A stretch of 64,000 nt of DNA. It comes from M3007 sp031425035 (lineage in GTDB: Bacteria > Bacteroidota > Bacteroidia > Chitinophagales > Saprospiraceae). Shown piece by piece: positions 33,466 through 41,773 of this stretch. Position numbers and translations under genes: made by a program. Under the pieces are notes generated by a model. It did not search any database, was not told the DNA's origin, and saw only the letters and a program-made list of their open reading frames with translations. Each line of letters begins with the position of its first letter. Position 1 is the first letter of the stretch. The DNA lies in NCBI GenBank assembly GCA_031425035.1, contig JANPIN010000052.1:1-64000 (forward strand), in the 5' to 3' direction.

Positions 33466-36042
33466 TTAGAAGTCAAGTTTAAAGCGGGCGCGAATGCCCC
33501 ATTTGCTCACGCCGGGCAGATCGGTATAGGTCAGTCGGCGCACGTAGTCCACCCGGAAGAGTCGGAAAATATTGGCGATCCCGACGCTGGCTTCGATATA
33601 GGGTTGTTTTTCAAGCGTGTGGGTCACCGTTTGTCCATTGGCATCGACCGGAAAGCGCAGTACGCCGTTCGTAAGACTGGGTTGATTCCGCTGATCGAGG
33701 CCGCCGTACAGGCCTTTAAAGCTGGCGACTTCCCGCCATTTCAGGCGGCGTATGACGGGTATTTTATTGAAAAAGAAACCGCCGAAATTGTGCTGAATAT
33801 TGAGCGCCACGAACTTATCGCTGGCAAATTCCAGGAAGTTCATCAGGTTATACGCCTGTAACTGATAGGAATACGTCTGGTTGGCGCGGTGGATGACCAG
33901 CAGCGGATAGGGTACTTTGCCGAATACGCGGCCCGCTTCGAGCGACCAGTCGGAGTAACCCAGCGGCGCGATGTAAAAGATCTTGCTCACCTGGGCGCTC
34001 ACCTGCTGGTAGTCGTATTCGCCGCCCAGCAGGCCTTTTTTTCCGGCCCGCACATGCAGCTGGAAAATGGGGTATTTACTCAGGATGGGTATGCGGTAGG
34101 TCTTGCCCTGATAGAATTTTTCATTGACGGCATAGCGCACGGAAAATCCCATTTCAGTGACGTTAATTTCCGGCAGGTAGTGCACGTCCTCGTCGCCGGC
34201 CCGCCGGTAATCGAACTGCAATATGCCGCCGGGAAGTTTGCGAAGCTGTTGAAAAGAGGCTGTGTAACTGAGTCCCTTCCGCATTTCCCGCACGTAATTC
34301 AGCTTGAAGGAACGATTGTAAATCATCTTGTCATTGACGCCCCGTTTGAACGACAGCAAAAAGTTGTCTTCCTGCACAAATTCCAGGCTCTCTCCCGGAA
34401 TTTGAATTTCATTTTGGGTGGAGATGGTCAACTGGTTCATGGGGTACAAACCGGCCGTTTTCTGGTTAAAAGCATAGGTCACCCCGGCATAGTGTTTCCA
34501 GCGATCGTCCTTGAAACCATGGGCAACATAGCCCTCCAGATACAGGCTTTTGGCAAAATGTACGTTGGTCCGTCCACCGGCCCGCAGGCGCAGACCTTCC
34601 ACGTCGTTGAAGCTGTAGAAAGTGTTGACCGGCCCGAGATCGAAGCCGCCGAAACTCTTATACCCGGCCAGCACGAACACGGCAATATTCATCGTCCGCT
34701 TAAATGCCGGCACGTTCTGGATGCTGTCGACCATGCGGTAAATGCCCAGTTCCTGTTTGGAAAGCGGATTATGGCGGTTTTCCTGCCAGAAAGCGGGGGC
34801 GCGATGCGTAACTGTTTCATCGGTCACCGTGGCTACTTTGGTGCGGAACAGGCTGTCCGGCAAAGGCTCATTGAGTCGGTAGTTCCGGTAGGAAATCGAT
34901 TTATGGCCCAGTACGCTCTGGCGCTTTTCCGATTTCACCAGCTGGAAATCCATGGAAATATCATCGCGGGTCAACATCAGCCGGCGGCTGGCGCCGGTGC
35001 CGAAAAAGTCAAAATCCTGTTCCAGGTGCAGGTCGCTGACCCAGTTGAGGTTGGCGTCGTGCGAAATACCCATCTGCACTTTACGCACCGCGTAAGTAGA
35101 ATCGAGGGCGACTAGCATGTTGCCGACAAACGCCAGGTCGCTCTTGTTACGGGGCGCAAAAAAGATGTCGGCGCAGCGGGTACCGGCATAGTCGAGCGTA
35201 TCCACGATATAGAAACGGTACATGGTAGGCGCCAGTGCGGACAGCGGCCCGACGAACTGGGTGGTTAGCAGGCTGATGTTCGCGTCGTAAATATCGACGT
35301 TCTGGTACAGGCTGTTCAGGTAGTTGGATAGGCCTTCATCGTCGAGATAGCCCTCCAGGCCGGTTTGCTGTTCGCCGGTGATGTACTCTTTTTCGGACTT
35401 CGGGTCTTTTCGGTAGTACACGTTCATCAGGCGTTCGCGCAGATAAACGGGCAGGGCGACTTTACCGCTGACCTGGTTCGTATCCACATTTTCGAAAACG
35501 AACTGGAATTTGCGCAGGCTGCGGCGGTTGCGGAATTTATCCGAAATGTTGTTGAGATCGAACTGCAGTTTCTCGTAGGCCTCGTATTGATAAAAATCCA
35601 GCCCTTCTTTCCGGTTTTTGTCCTTGTGGGCAAACACTTCACCGATCAGATCGACGGCCGGGTTATTTTTCCGGCGGTATTTGTCGGGGCGGATTTCCAC
35701 CTCGCGCAGGTTGACGGTTTCATCCATCAACCGCACGGTGATCTCACTATGTTCACCGGAGCGGATCTTGATATTCTGGGTGGTATAGCCCACATAAGCG
35801 ACGCGGAGGACGGTGGTTGGCTGATCGGATTCGATCAGGAAATTGCCGGCAATATCCGTACGGGTACCGGCTTTGACGTCGGGTAACTGGACGGTCGCGT
35901 AAGCCAGGGGCTCGTTCGTACGGTCGTCAATTACTTTACCATGGACAGAGGTGGATTGCTGGGCAGTTAACAGGCCGGAAGTCAGAAATAACAGCAATAA
36001 TAACAGACCCGGGCGGACCAATATTCTTGTAAAAGCTTGCAT
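33466..36042 (-). CDS. DUF5686/carboxypeptidase-regulatory-like outer-membrane protein
   Basis: An 858-residue exported protein; the signal peptide ends near GLLTAQQ. Residues about 30-115 form a CarboxypepD_reg-like beta domain (VHGKVIDDRTNEPLAYATVQ and DIAGNFLIES), as seen at the N-terminus of many TonB-linked receptors. The rest matches DUF5686, a long predicted outer-membrane barrel with repeated aromatic strands and a C-terminal ending SKWGIRARFKLDF. There is no TonB-box or plug domain, so it is not a SusC receptor. The biochemical role is unknown. It is probably co-transcribed with the DUF4833 gene. A TATCTTTT element at 36077-36084 (minus strand) is a possible promoter. Confidence 0.85.
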   Translation of the reverse strand: MQAFTRILVRPGLLLLLLFLTSGLLTAQQSTSVHGKVIDDRTNEPLAYATVQLPDVKAGTRTDIAGNFLIESDQPTTVLRVAYVGYTTQNIKIRSGEHSEITVRLMDETVNLREVEIRPDKYRRKNNPAVDLIGEVFAHKDKNRKEGLDFYQYEAYEKLQFDLNNISDKFRNRRSLRKFQFVFENVDTNQVSGKVALPVYLRERLMNVYYRKDPKSEKEYITGEQQTGLEGYLDDEGLSNYLNSLYQNVDIYDANISLLTTQFVGPLSALAPTMYRFYIVDTLDYAGTRCADIFFAPRNKSDLAFVGNMLVALDSTYAVRKVQMGISHDANLNWVSDLHLEQDFDFFGTGASRRLMLTRDDISMDFQLVKSEKRQSVLGHKSISYRNYRLNEPLPDSLFRTKVATVTDETVTHRAPAFWQENRHNPLSKQELGIYRMVDSIQNVPAFKRTMNIAVFVLAGYKSFGGFDLGPVNTFYSFNDVEGLRLRAGGRTNVHFAKSLYLEGYVAHGFKDDRWKHYAGVTYAFNQKTAGLYPMNQLTISTQNEIQIPGESLEFVQEDNFLLSFKRGVNDKMIYNRSFKLNYVREMRKGLSYTASFQQLRKLPGGILQFDYRRAGDEDVHYLPEINVTEMGFSVRYAVNEKFYQGKTYRIPILSKYPIFQLHVRAGKKGLLGGEYDYQQVSAQVSKIFYIAPLGYSDWSLEAGRVFGKVPYPLLVIHRANQTYSYQLQAYNLMNFLEFASDKFVALNIQHNFGGFFFNKIPVIRRLKWREVASFKGLYGGLDQRNQPSLTNGVLRFPVDANGQTVTHTLEKQPYIEASVGIANIFRLFRVDYVRRLTYTDLPGVSKWGIRARFKLDF

Positions 36043-36387
36043 AATATTCTCGTTTTCAGTCGGTTGGGGGTGGGCGAAAAGATAAGTTTAGACGAATTTG
36101 GATTATGGTAAAGGCAGGTTTGATGGTTCGACCTGGTTTGTTGGTTTGAACACCTGATGATCAGGTACTTGAAATCCAACGTAGTTCAAAACCACTTTGC
36201 GCTGACTATAAAGGGCATGTACGTTTCAACAATCAGGAATAGGATTGGCTCTACCGCGGAAAGGCGTTTTCGACCATTTGCAGCATTTGAGCGATGAATT
36301 AGCAGATAGGGTAGAATCAAAAGTGTCCACGGGAAGACACGATTTGTAGGCAGGTTTGGGTGGTTTGCTGGTTTGGGTATTTGCTGG
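36043..36387. other. intergenic region with GGTTTG-rich tracts
   Basis: The 345-bp gap holds the likely promoter of the DUF5686 gene (near 36077-36084, minus strand). It also holds two tracts built from GGTTTG and GCTGGTTTG variants (36115-36155 and 36348-36390). The same G/T-rich pattern recurs in the short gap 36868-36915 beside pgpA. No convincing ORF is present. Confidence 0.6.
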
Positions 36388-36867
36388 TTATGAATTACTG
36401 AAAAAAAGCAGGTGCAAACCCCAGAGCACCGCATTGGCCGCTACACCTGCCGCCACATCATCCAGCATCACGCCCCAGCCATTTTCCAGTCGCTCCAGCC
36501 GGCGAATACCCAGCGGTTTGAAAATATCGAAAAAGCGGAAGAGGAAAAATGCCGCGCATAAGTGCTGAAAATCTACCGGGAAAAACAACATGGTGATCCA
36601 TACGCCTACCACTTCATCGAGCACGAACTGCCGGGGGTCTTCCCCCCATTCACCATACACGTTCGCCGCCGCGCGCACCCCCACCAGCAAAGCCACCAGG
36701 CTGGCCACCAGTAGCCAGGGCGCCATGGCCGGCCCCGACCAGGCCCAGAAAGGCAGTAAAAACAGCAGGCCTAATCCGCTTCCCCAGGTCCCCGGCGCAA
36801 TGGGCAACCATCCCGTACCAAAACCGGTCCCCAGAATTTTGGACCAGCTATTCATGTTTGCATTCAC
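36388..36867 (-). CDS. pgpA: phosphatidylglycerophosphatase A-like protein
   Basis: A 159-residue membrane protein with the full PgpA signature: GTGFGTGWLPIAPGTWGS near the N-terminus, FVLDEVVGVWITM in the middle, and LFRFFDIFKPLGIRRLE then MLDDVAAGVAAN at the end. Several hydrophobic helices separate them. PgpA removes the phosphate of phosphatidylglycerol phosphate; the wider family also dephosphorylates other lipid phosphates. It is the last gene of the ceramide-type operon (48 bp after the SDR gene), so activity on a sphingolipid phosphate is possible. A start at the second Met (36855) cannot be excluded. Confidence 0.88.
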   Translation of the reverse strand: MNANMNSWSKILGTGFGTGWLPIAPGTWGSGLGLLFLLPFWAWSGPAMAPWLLVASLVALLVGVRAAANVYGEWGEDPRQFVLDEVVGVWITMLFFPVDFQHLCAAFFLFRFFDIFKPLGIRRLERLENGWGVMLDDVAAGVAANAVLWGLHLLFFSNS

Positions 36868-36915
36868 GGTTGTGTAAGTAAGGTTTGAATGGTTTGTTGT
36901 TTGGAGAGGTTTGTT

Positions 36916-37914
36916 TCAAAGCCAGCCATGCTGCCGGTACCAGTTCACTGCATCGGCCATACCGCTGTACAGATTGAACCGGGGTTTAAAATGCAGTTCT
37001 TCAAAGAGCGGTTGCACGTCGCAGTGCCAGTTTTCAGCCGCCAGTTCGGGTAATTTTTCCCGGTTCAGCGGACTGGGTTTCTTCTGCCAGCGCCCGATTG
37101 TTTCGGCCAGGCCGGCTATCGGGCGCATGACACTTAGTGGAATGCCCAGTTTCAAGGTCTTTTTTCTACCCAATGCCTTCCGCACTGCCGCTCCCAGATC
37201 GGCTGTGCGGTATGCCTGTCCATCCCCGATGATGTACTTCCGGTGGTTGGCCAGCGGACTTTCCAGCACCCTGAAAATGGCCTGCGCAACGTCGGCGGCG
37301 TGGACAAAACTGAGGCGTTGCGGCTCGCTGCCAATCGTCAGTTCCAGCCCTTTTTCCGCCAGTCGGATGAAGGTCAGAATATCGCGTTCCCAGGGACCGT
37401 ACACGGCGGTTGGCCGTACCACCACCCAGGGAAAATCTAATGGAAGCGACTCCAGATAGCGTTCGGTCTGCAGTTTGCTTTCTCCATATGGGGTCAGCGG
37501 CCGCGGCGCCTGGTTATTTTTTATGAGGTCCGAGTCGGCTGGAGCAGCACCCAGGGCAGCTAAACTGCTAACAAACAGGAACTTATCCGGCACTTTTTCC
37601 GCGTTTTGCAGGGCGTTCACCAGGCGGCGGGTAAGCTCCAGGTTGCCCCGGCGGTAGTCGTCCCGGTGTAGTGCCTTGGTGGTCCCGGCATTATGGATCA
37701 CCCAGTCATACCGGTCGGTTGCCCGCAGCACGGTGGTCATCGCAGCCTCATCATGCAGGGGCAGTTCGAGCAGATGCAAACGCGGATCGTTCAATCGGCT
37801 GCGATCACTGCCGGCCCGCACGGTGGCGGTGACGTCGTCGCCCCGTTCGAGGGCCAGAGCGACCAGGTAACCGCCAATGAATCCGCTGGCGCCGGTGATC
37901 AGAATACGCGCCAC
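36916..37914 (-). CDS. NAD(P)-dependent epimerase/dehydratase, ceramide-reductase (CerR)-like
   Basis: A 332-residue extended SDR. It has the Rossmann motif ILITGASGFIGGYLV (GxxGxxG), a downstream FVSSLAAL, the catalytic Tyr/Lys pair in YGESK, and VVRPTAVYGP. It resembles dihydroflavonol reductase-type enzymes, which act on ketones. Its start is 3 bp after the GNAT gene stop. The neighbours are a serine palmitoyltransferase-like gene and a GNAT acyltransferase-like gene. In Caulobacter, ceramide is made by Spt, an acyltransferase of this kind (bCerS) and an SDR (CerR), so by context this is the candidate 3-ketoceramide reductase. The enzyme class is secure; the exact substrate is inferred. 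Confidence 0.8.
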   Translation of the reverse strand: MARILITGASGFIGGYLVALALERGDDVTATVRAGSDRSRLNDPRLHLLELPLHDEAAMTTVLRATDRYDWVIHNAGTTKALHRDDYRRGNLELTRRLVNALQNAEKVPDKFLFVSSLAALGAAPADSDLIKNNQAPRPLTPYGESKLQTERYLESLPLDFPWVVVRPTAVYGPWERDILTFIRLAEKGLELTIGSEPQRLSFVHAADVAQAIFRVLESPLANHRKYIIGDGQAYRTADLGAAVRKALGRKKTLKLGIPLSVMRPIAGLAETIGRWQKKPSPLNREKLPELAAENWHCDVQPLFEELHFKPRFNLYSGMADAVNWYRQHGWL

Positions 37915-37917
37915 GAC

Positions 37918-39081
37918 TCAGAGCGTTTTTTCGTAAATGCGGTGCTTACGGAACATTTTACCGCCAATTTGCAGCAGTGCCCGGTTCATCAGCGCATTAT
38001 CTTCCAGTATCCACGACGCTTCGCCCCGGTCAATGCCTTTGCGAATAGCCGCCTGGTACGTACGCACGTAAAAGCACATGTCCAGGCCGGAGCGACGATA
38101 TTCCGGCAGCACGCCGAGGGCAACGATGCGCACCGCCTTGATGGATTTACGGCCAAACAGGAATTTGAACACCCCGGTCGGGAACAGCCGGCCACGTTTG
38201 ATCTTGATGAACACCTCGTTCAAATTGGGAATGGACAGCGCAATACCAATCGTTTTGCCGTCTTTTTCCGCAAAAAACACAAAATCCGGATCGATGGCCA
38301 TTTTCAGGTCCTTGCCCATCTGGCGCACTTCCGCTTCGGTCATGGGCACAAAACCCAGGTTCTGATCCCAGGACGCATTGTAGACCGGCAGGAATTTATT
38401 CACTTCATTTTCGAAGTCCTTCATGTTGATGGTCCGGATGGTCACCCCGCGCTGAGCCAGTCGTTCTTCCAGGCGGGCGGCCATACTTTCCATTTCCGGC
38501 GTCAACGTTTTCACGTACAGGTCGTAACTCAGCAGGTCAGTATTTTTGACGAAACCGTAGCGTTCCAGCAGTTCGGCATAGTACGGGTAGTTATAAGTCG
38601 TCAGTACAAAGGGCGGCTCTTCGAAATTTTCGATGAGCAGGCCGCAGGTTTCATTCGTGGAAAAATTGGTCGGCCCGAGTACCCGCTCCAGGCCTTGTGC
38701 CCGCAACCAGTCGGCGGCCGTATCCAACAAAGTTTTAGCCACGTGGTAGTCATTCACCACGTCGAAAAACCCGAAAAACCCCGTTTGTTCCTGCGCAAAC
38801 TCGATGTAGTTGTTGTTGCGAATGGCAGCTATACGACCCAGCACCTTGCCTTCCGGTGATTTGGCCAGAAAATATTCCGCTTCCGAGTGCAGGAAAAACG
38901 GGCTTTTTTTCCGGTTCAACAGCGCTTCCTGGGCCATGAACAGTTCCGGCACGTACAGTGGATCGCCCGCAAAAAGGTCATGCGGGAAATCGATGAACTG
39001 CTGCAAAGCCTTGTGGCCTTCTACCCGCTCGATACGCAGGTCAAGGGTGGTTTCGGGCAGGGTAGTAGAGGTGTTTTTCAT
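37918..39081 (-). CDS. GNAT-fold acyltransferase, bacterial ceramide synthase (bCerS)-like
   Basis: A 387-residue cytosolic protein with a GNAT-like two-part fold. The N-terminal unit has FIDFPHDLFAGDPLYVPEL and VLGRIAAIRNN; the C-terminal unit has IGIALSIPNLNEV, then IVALGVLPEYRRSGLDMCFY, the acyl-CoA pyrophosphate loop region in degenerate form. In Bacteroidota such proteins sit next to serine palmitoyltransferase, and the Caulobacter homologue class is the ceramide synthase that N-acylates the long-chain base. It is 32 bp downstream of the SPT gene and 3 bp upstream of the SDR gene. Family assignment is from memory of conserved strings; the substrate is inferred from the operon. Confidence 0.78.
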   Translation of the reverse strand: MKNTSTTLPETTLDLRIERVEGHKALQQFIDFPHDLFAGDPLYVPELFMAQEALLNRKKSPFFLHSEAEYFLAKSPEGKVLGRIAAIRNNNYIEFAQEQTGFFGFFDVVNDYHVAKTLLDTAADWLRAQGLERVLGPTNFSTNETCGLLIENFEEPPFVLTTYNYPYYAELLERYGFVKNTDLLSYDLYVKTLTPEMESMAARLEERLAQRGVTIRTINMKDFENEVNKFLPVYNASWDQNLGFVPMTEAEVRQMGKDLKMAIDPDFVFFAEKDGKTIGIALSIPNLNEVFIKIKRGRLFPTGVFKFLFGRKSIKAVRIVALGVLPEYRRSGLDMCFYVRTYQAAIRKGIDRGEASWILEDNALMNRALLQIGGKMFRKHRIYEKTL

Positions 39082-39113
39082 GCGTTGTTAATAAGGTAAA
39101 TGAGGATTCGCTC

Positions 39114-40319
39114 TTAGCTAAAACTGACCGATTCAAAAATTTCCAGTTGCTGGGCGTTGCGGTACATAATTTCCACGGCCCGATCGATCTGGGCGAAGGA
39201 ATGCGTGGCCATCAGCGAAAAACGAATAAGCGAATCGGTGCTGCGTACGGCCGGCGAAACCACCGGATTAACGAACACCCCGTCATCGGCCATCATTTTG
39301 GCGAACTGAAAGGTTTTCTGATCATCGCGAATATAGATGGGCAGGATGGGCGACTCCGTTTTACCGATCTCGAACCCGGCGCTGCGCAGCAGGTCCATGG
39401 CGTAATGGGTGTTTTGCCACAATTTATCGATGCGTTCCGGCTCGCTGCGGATGATTTCCAGGGCGGCCAGGGCGCTGGCGGCGGATGCCGGCGTCATGCT
39501 GGCGCTGAAAATCAGGGCCCGCGAATTATGCTTGAGGTAGTTGATCGTATCAAAATCGGCGGCGACAAATCCACCCAGCGACGCCAGCGATTTGGAGAAC
39601 GTACCGACAATCAGGTCCACCTGGTCCTGCAGCCCGAAGTGGTGACCGGTTCCGCGGCCTTGTTCGCCGATCACGCCTACGGCATGCGCATCATCCACGA
39701 TGACGGTAGCGTCATAGGTTTTAGCCAGGGCGATGATGCCCGGCAGGTCAGCGATGTCGCCTTCCATGCTGAAAATACCGTCCATGACGATGATTTTCGC
39801 CCCGTCTCCTTCGACCCGGCGCAGTTGTTGTTCCAGCGACTGCATATCGTTGTGCCGGTATTTGACCACTTTACCGAAGCTCAGGCGGGTCCCGTCGATG
39901 ATCGAGGCGTGGACCAGTTCGTCGATGAAAATATAGTCGTTACGGCCGGCCAGGGGAGCGATGGCGCCCAGGTTAGCCTGAAAGCCCGTGCTATAGAGCA
40001 ACACCGCTTCTTTGTCCAGGTAGTCGGCCAGGGCTTCTTCGAGTTCGATATGGATCTTCAGGGTGCCATTCAGAAAACGGGAGCCGGCGCAACCGGTACC
40101 ATACTGTTGTATGGCCTGGTTGGCAGCTTCCTTGAGCTTGGGGTGATTGGTCAGCCCTAGGTAGCTGTTGGAACCGAACATCAATACGGATTTACCGTCG
40201 ATCATCACTTCCGTATCCTGTTCAGATTCTATGGTACGGAAATAAGGATAGAGGTTAGCGCGCTTCAATTGTTGGGGAGCGTCATAACTGCGAATCTTGT
40301 GGAGGAGGTTATGGTTCAT
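39114..40319 (-). CDS. spt: serine palmitoyltransferase-like alpha-oxoamine synthase
   Basis: A TTG at 40328 is nine bases upstream, but ATG at 40319 (MNHNLLHKIRS) is the better start, giving 401 residues. This PLP enzyme has the alpha-oxoamine synthase fold: LMFGSNSYLGLTNHP near residue 47, DDAHAVGVIGEQGRG with the cofactor Asp, and the Schiff-base Lys243 in VGTFSKSLASLGGF. The family includes KBL, BioF, HemA and SPT. Neighbouring genes of the ceramide type favour SPT, which condenses serine with an acyl-CoA or acyl-ACP to give 3-ketosphinganine. It is the first gene of the operon. Confidence 0.85.
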   Translation of the reverse strand: MNHNLLHKIRSYDAPQQLKRANLYPYFRTIESEQDTEVMIDGKSVLMFGSNSYLGLTNHPKLKEAANQAIQQYGTGCAGSRFLNGTLKIHIELEEALADYLDKEAVLLYSTGFQANLGAIAPLAGRNDYIFIDELVHASIIDGTRLSFGKVVKYRHNDMQSLEQQLRRVEGDGAKIIVMDGIFSMEGDIADLPGIIALAKTYDATVIVDDAHAVGVIGEQGRGTGHHFGLQDQVDLIVGTFSKSLASLGGFVAADFDTINYLKHNSRALIFSASMTPASAASALAALEIIRSEPERIDKLWQNTHYAMDLLRSAGFEIGKTESPILPIYIRDDQKTFQFAKMMADDGVFVNPVVSPAVRSTDSLIRFSLMATHSFAQIDRAVEIMYRNAQQLEIFESVSFS

Positions 40320-40620
40320 GCCGTTCAATTTAGGAGGAAATTGACTTTTCCCCTTTGAGAAAACAAATTTTTTTTAGAGTAAAACAGGCGTTACTGCCCG
40401 TTTTTCTAGTAAAAAATAATTAGTAAAAAGTTGATTAAGAACCGGTTGATTATCCGCAGCGCCAATTAATTCTGCGGTAAAATGGGAACAAGGGCCTTGG
40501 AAATACGTACTTGGTTTTTTGTTTTTACGGACAACATTTCAGACCAGGCAAAACGACGGTATAGCGTAATACTAACAATCGTTCCGCGTAATGGTTTGCT
40601 GTCCGGTATTTATGCGGGCG
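40320..40620. other. promoter region of the ceramide operon
   Basis: This is the gap between spt and the TetR gene. It is AT-rich near spt and contains two tandem direct repeats: TAGTAAAAA at 40407 and 40421, and GTTGATTA at 40430 and 40445. An AAAATTTG element on the minus strand close to spt is a weak -7 candidate. No ORF is seen. Confidence 0.5.
40440..40450. promoter_or_regulatory. candidate TetR-family operator upstream of spt
   Basis: AACCGGTTGAT lies about 120 bp upstream of the spt start. The nearly identical AACCGTTTGAT occurs at 41251-41261 just before the TetR-family gene. The shared motif suggests one repressor acting on both; it is a sequence resemblance only. Confidence 0.35.
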
Positions 40621-41232
40621 CTACACCTGTAGGCCACGAATGATCAGATCGCCGGCATGTTCAGCCCGTTCGGCCATTAAATGCTCGAATGCCTGTTGGT
40701 CGAGGCCCAGCGACATCTTTGCCATGGGTTGCGCCAGATAAGGAAACATCATAATAGCCTGAATACTAAGCAGTAACTGTTTCGGGCAGACCGGGCGAAT
40801 GCGCCCCGCTTGTTGTTCCCGTTTCACCAGTTCGCTGAAGTCCTGAAAAATCGCCCCATAGCCATCGTCGTTCAACTGCCGGCACTGCATCCGGTCGGGA
40901 TTGCTGTGCATTTCATTTAAGACAAAAATAGGCAGATAAGGTGCAGATTGCAACTTTTCCAGATCCTTTTGCAGCATCAGCCGCAGCTTGTCAAAGAACG
41001 GTAAATCAGAACGCAGAATAGCCGTCATGTCGGACAGGAACTTGCGCGATTCCTGATCGAAAATGATCTGGAAGAGCTTGTCCTTCGTTCGGAAATAGTA
41101 ATGCAACAGTGCCTGATTAATATTGGCCGCCAATGCTATATCGCACATCCTCGTTGCCGCAAATCCTTTTTGCATGAACACCTTCCGCGCTGCTTCCACA
41201 ATGATCACCTCCGTGTTACCTGCTGACGACAT
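40621..41232 (-). CDS. TetR/AcrR family transcriptional regulator
   Basis: A 203-residue protein. The N-terminal DNA-binding helix-turn-helix is clear: IIVEAARKVFMQKGFAATRM, then CDIALAANINQALLHYYFRT (the family usually has Y-Y-F-x-x-K). The C-terminal ligand domain is hydrophobic and ends LIIRGLQV. It lies directly upstream of, and in the same direction as, the ceramide operon (300 bp apart), and both gaps carry an AACCGnTTGAT motif. It probably senses a lipid or membrane-related ligand; that is inference. Confidence 0.88.
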   Translation of the reverse strand: MSSAGNTEVIIVEAARKVFMQKGFAATRMCDIALAANINQALLHYYFRTKDKLFQIIFDQESRKFLSDMTAILRSDLPFFDKLRLMLQKDLEKLQSAPYLPIFVLNEMHSNPDRMQCRQLNDDGYGAIFQDFSELVKREQQAGRIRPVCPKQLLLSIQAIMMFPYLAQPMAKMSLGLDQQAFEHLMAERAEHAGDLIIRGLQV

Positions 41233-41600
41233 AATTTAATTTACTTGTTTAACCGTTTGATCAATTTCGTGCAAAGGTATGGTTGGACGATTGAATTAAT
41301 CAAGTAGGTTGACTAAATTTTCGACAGAATGACATTTCGGGGCGATCAGGCCATTGGGGCGGGAAGTGCATAAGTCTTTGACCCATTGTCTGTTGCAGGG
41401 GTTTTCTTAAAAAAACCGGGCCATGCCGGGCGCAAACTTTTTTTCTGCGCAGGCCACTATATGGTGGGAAGTGGCACCTGAAAGGGCGGCATTGGGGAAA
41501 AACGTGCTGTTTTTGTTTTTGCCGGAAAAATTTTCGTTTAGGTTTGAATTTCTCCTACGGCATGTCTTATGTTTGCACCCGCTTTTGAAAAGAGGCATAT
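41233..41600. other. TetR upstream region
   Basis: It holds AACCGTTTGAT at 41251-41261 and, about 40 bp further on, the inverse-type string AATCAAGTAGGTT (41299-41311). Together they could form a palindromic operator for the TetR protein. The rest of the gap, up to the tRNA, shows no ORF or repeat that I can support. Confidence 0.4.
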
Positions 41601-41673
<73 letters not shown>

Positions 41674-41688
41674 CGAAATAAACTAAGA

Positions 41689-41726
41689 AGGGGTTGCTGC
41701 ACGCGCAGGAACCCCTCTTTGTTTTT
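41689..41726 (+). terminator. terminator of tRNA-Ala
   Basis: AGGGGTT (41689-41695) pairs with AACCCCT (41710-41716), with an inner CTGC/GCAG stem, followed by a T-rich CTTTGTTTTT. Confidence 0.85.
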
Positions 41727-41773
41727 AGTTAGTGAACGTCTCACTCAAAGTGAGCACCTCAGTAACTAAAAAC
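41721..41773 (-). terminator. terminator overlapping the 3' end of the hybrid regulator gene
   Basis: GTTTTTAGTTA (41721-41731) and TAACTAAAAAC (41763-41773) are perfect inverted repeats enclosing CTCACT/AGTGAG. The element spans the stop codon region of the regulator gene on the minus strand and probably acts on both strands. Confidence 0.7.
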
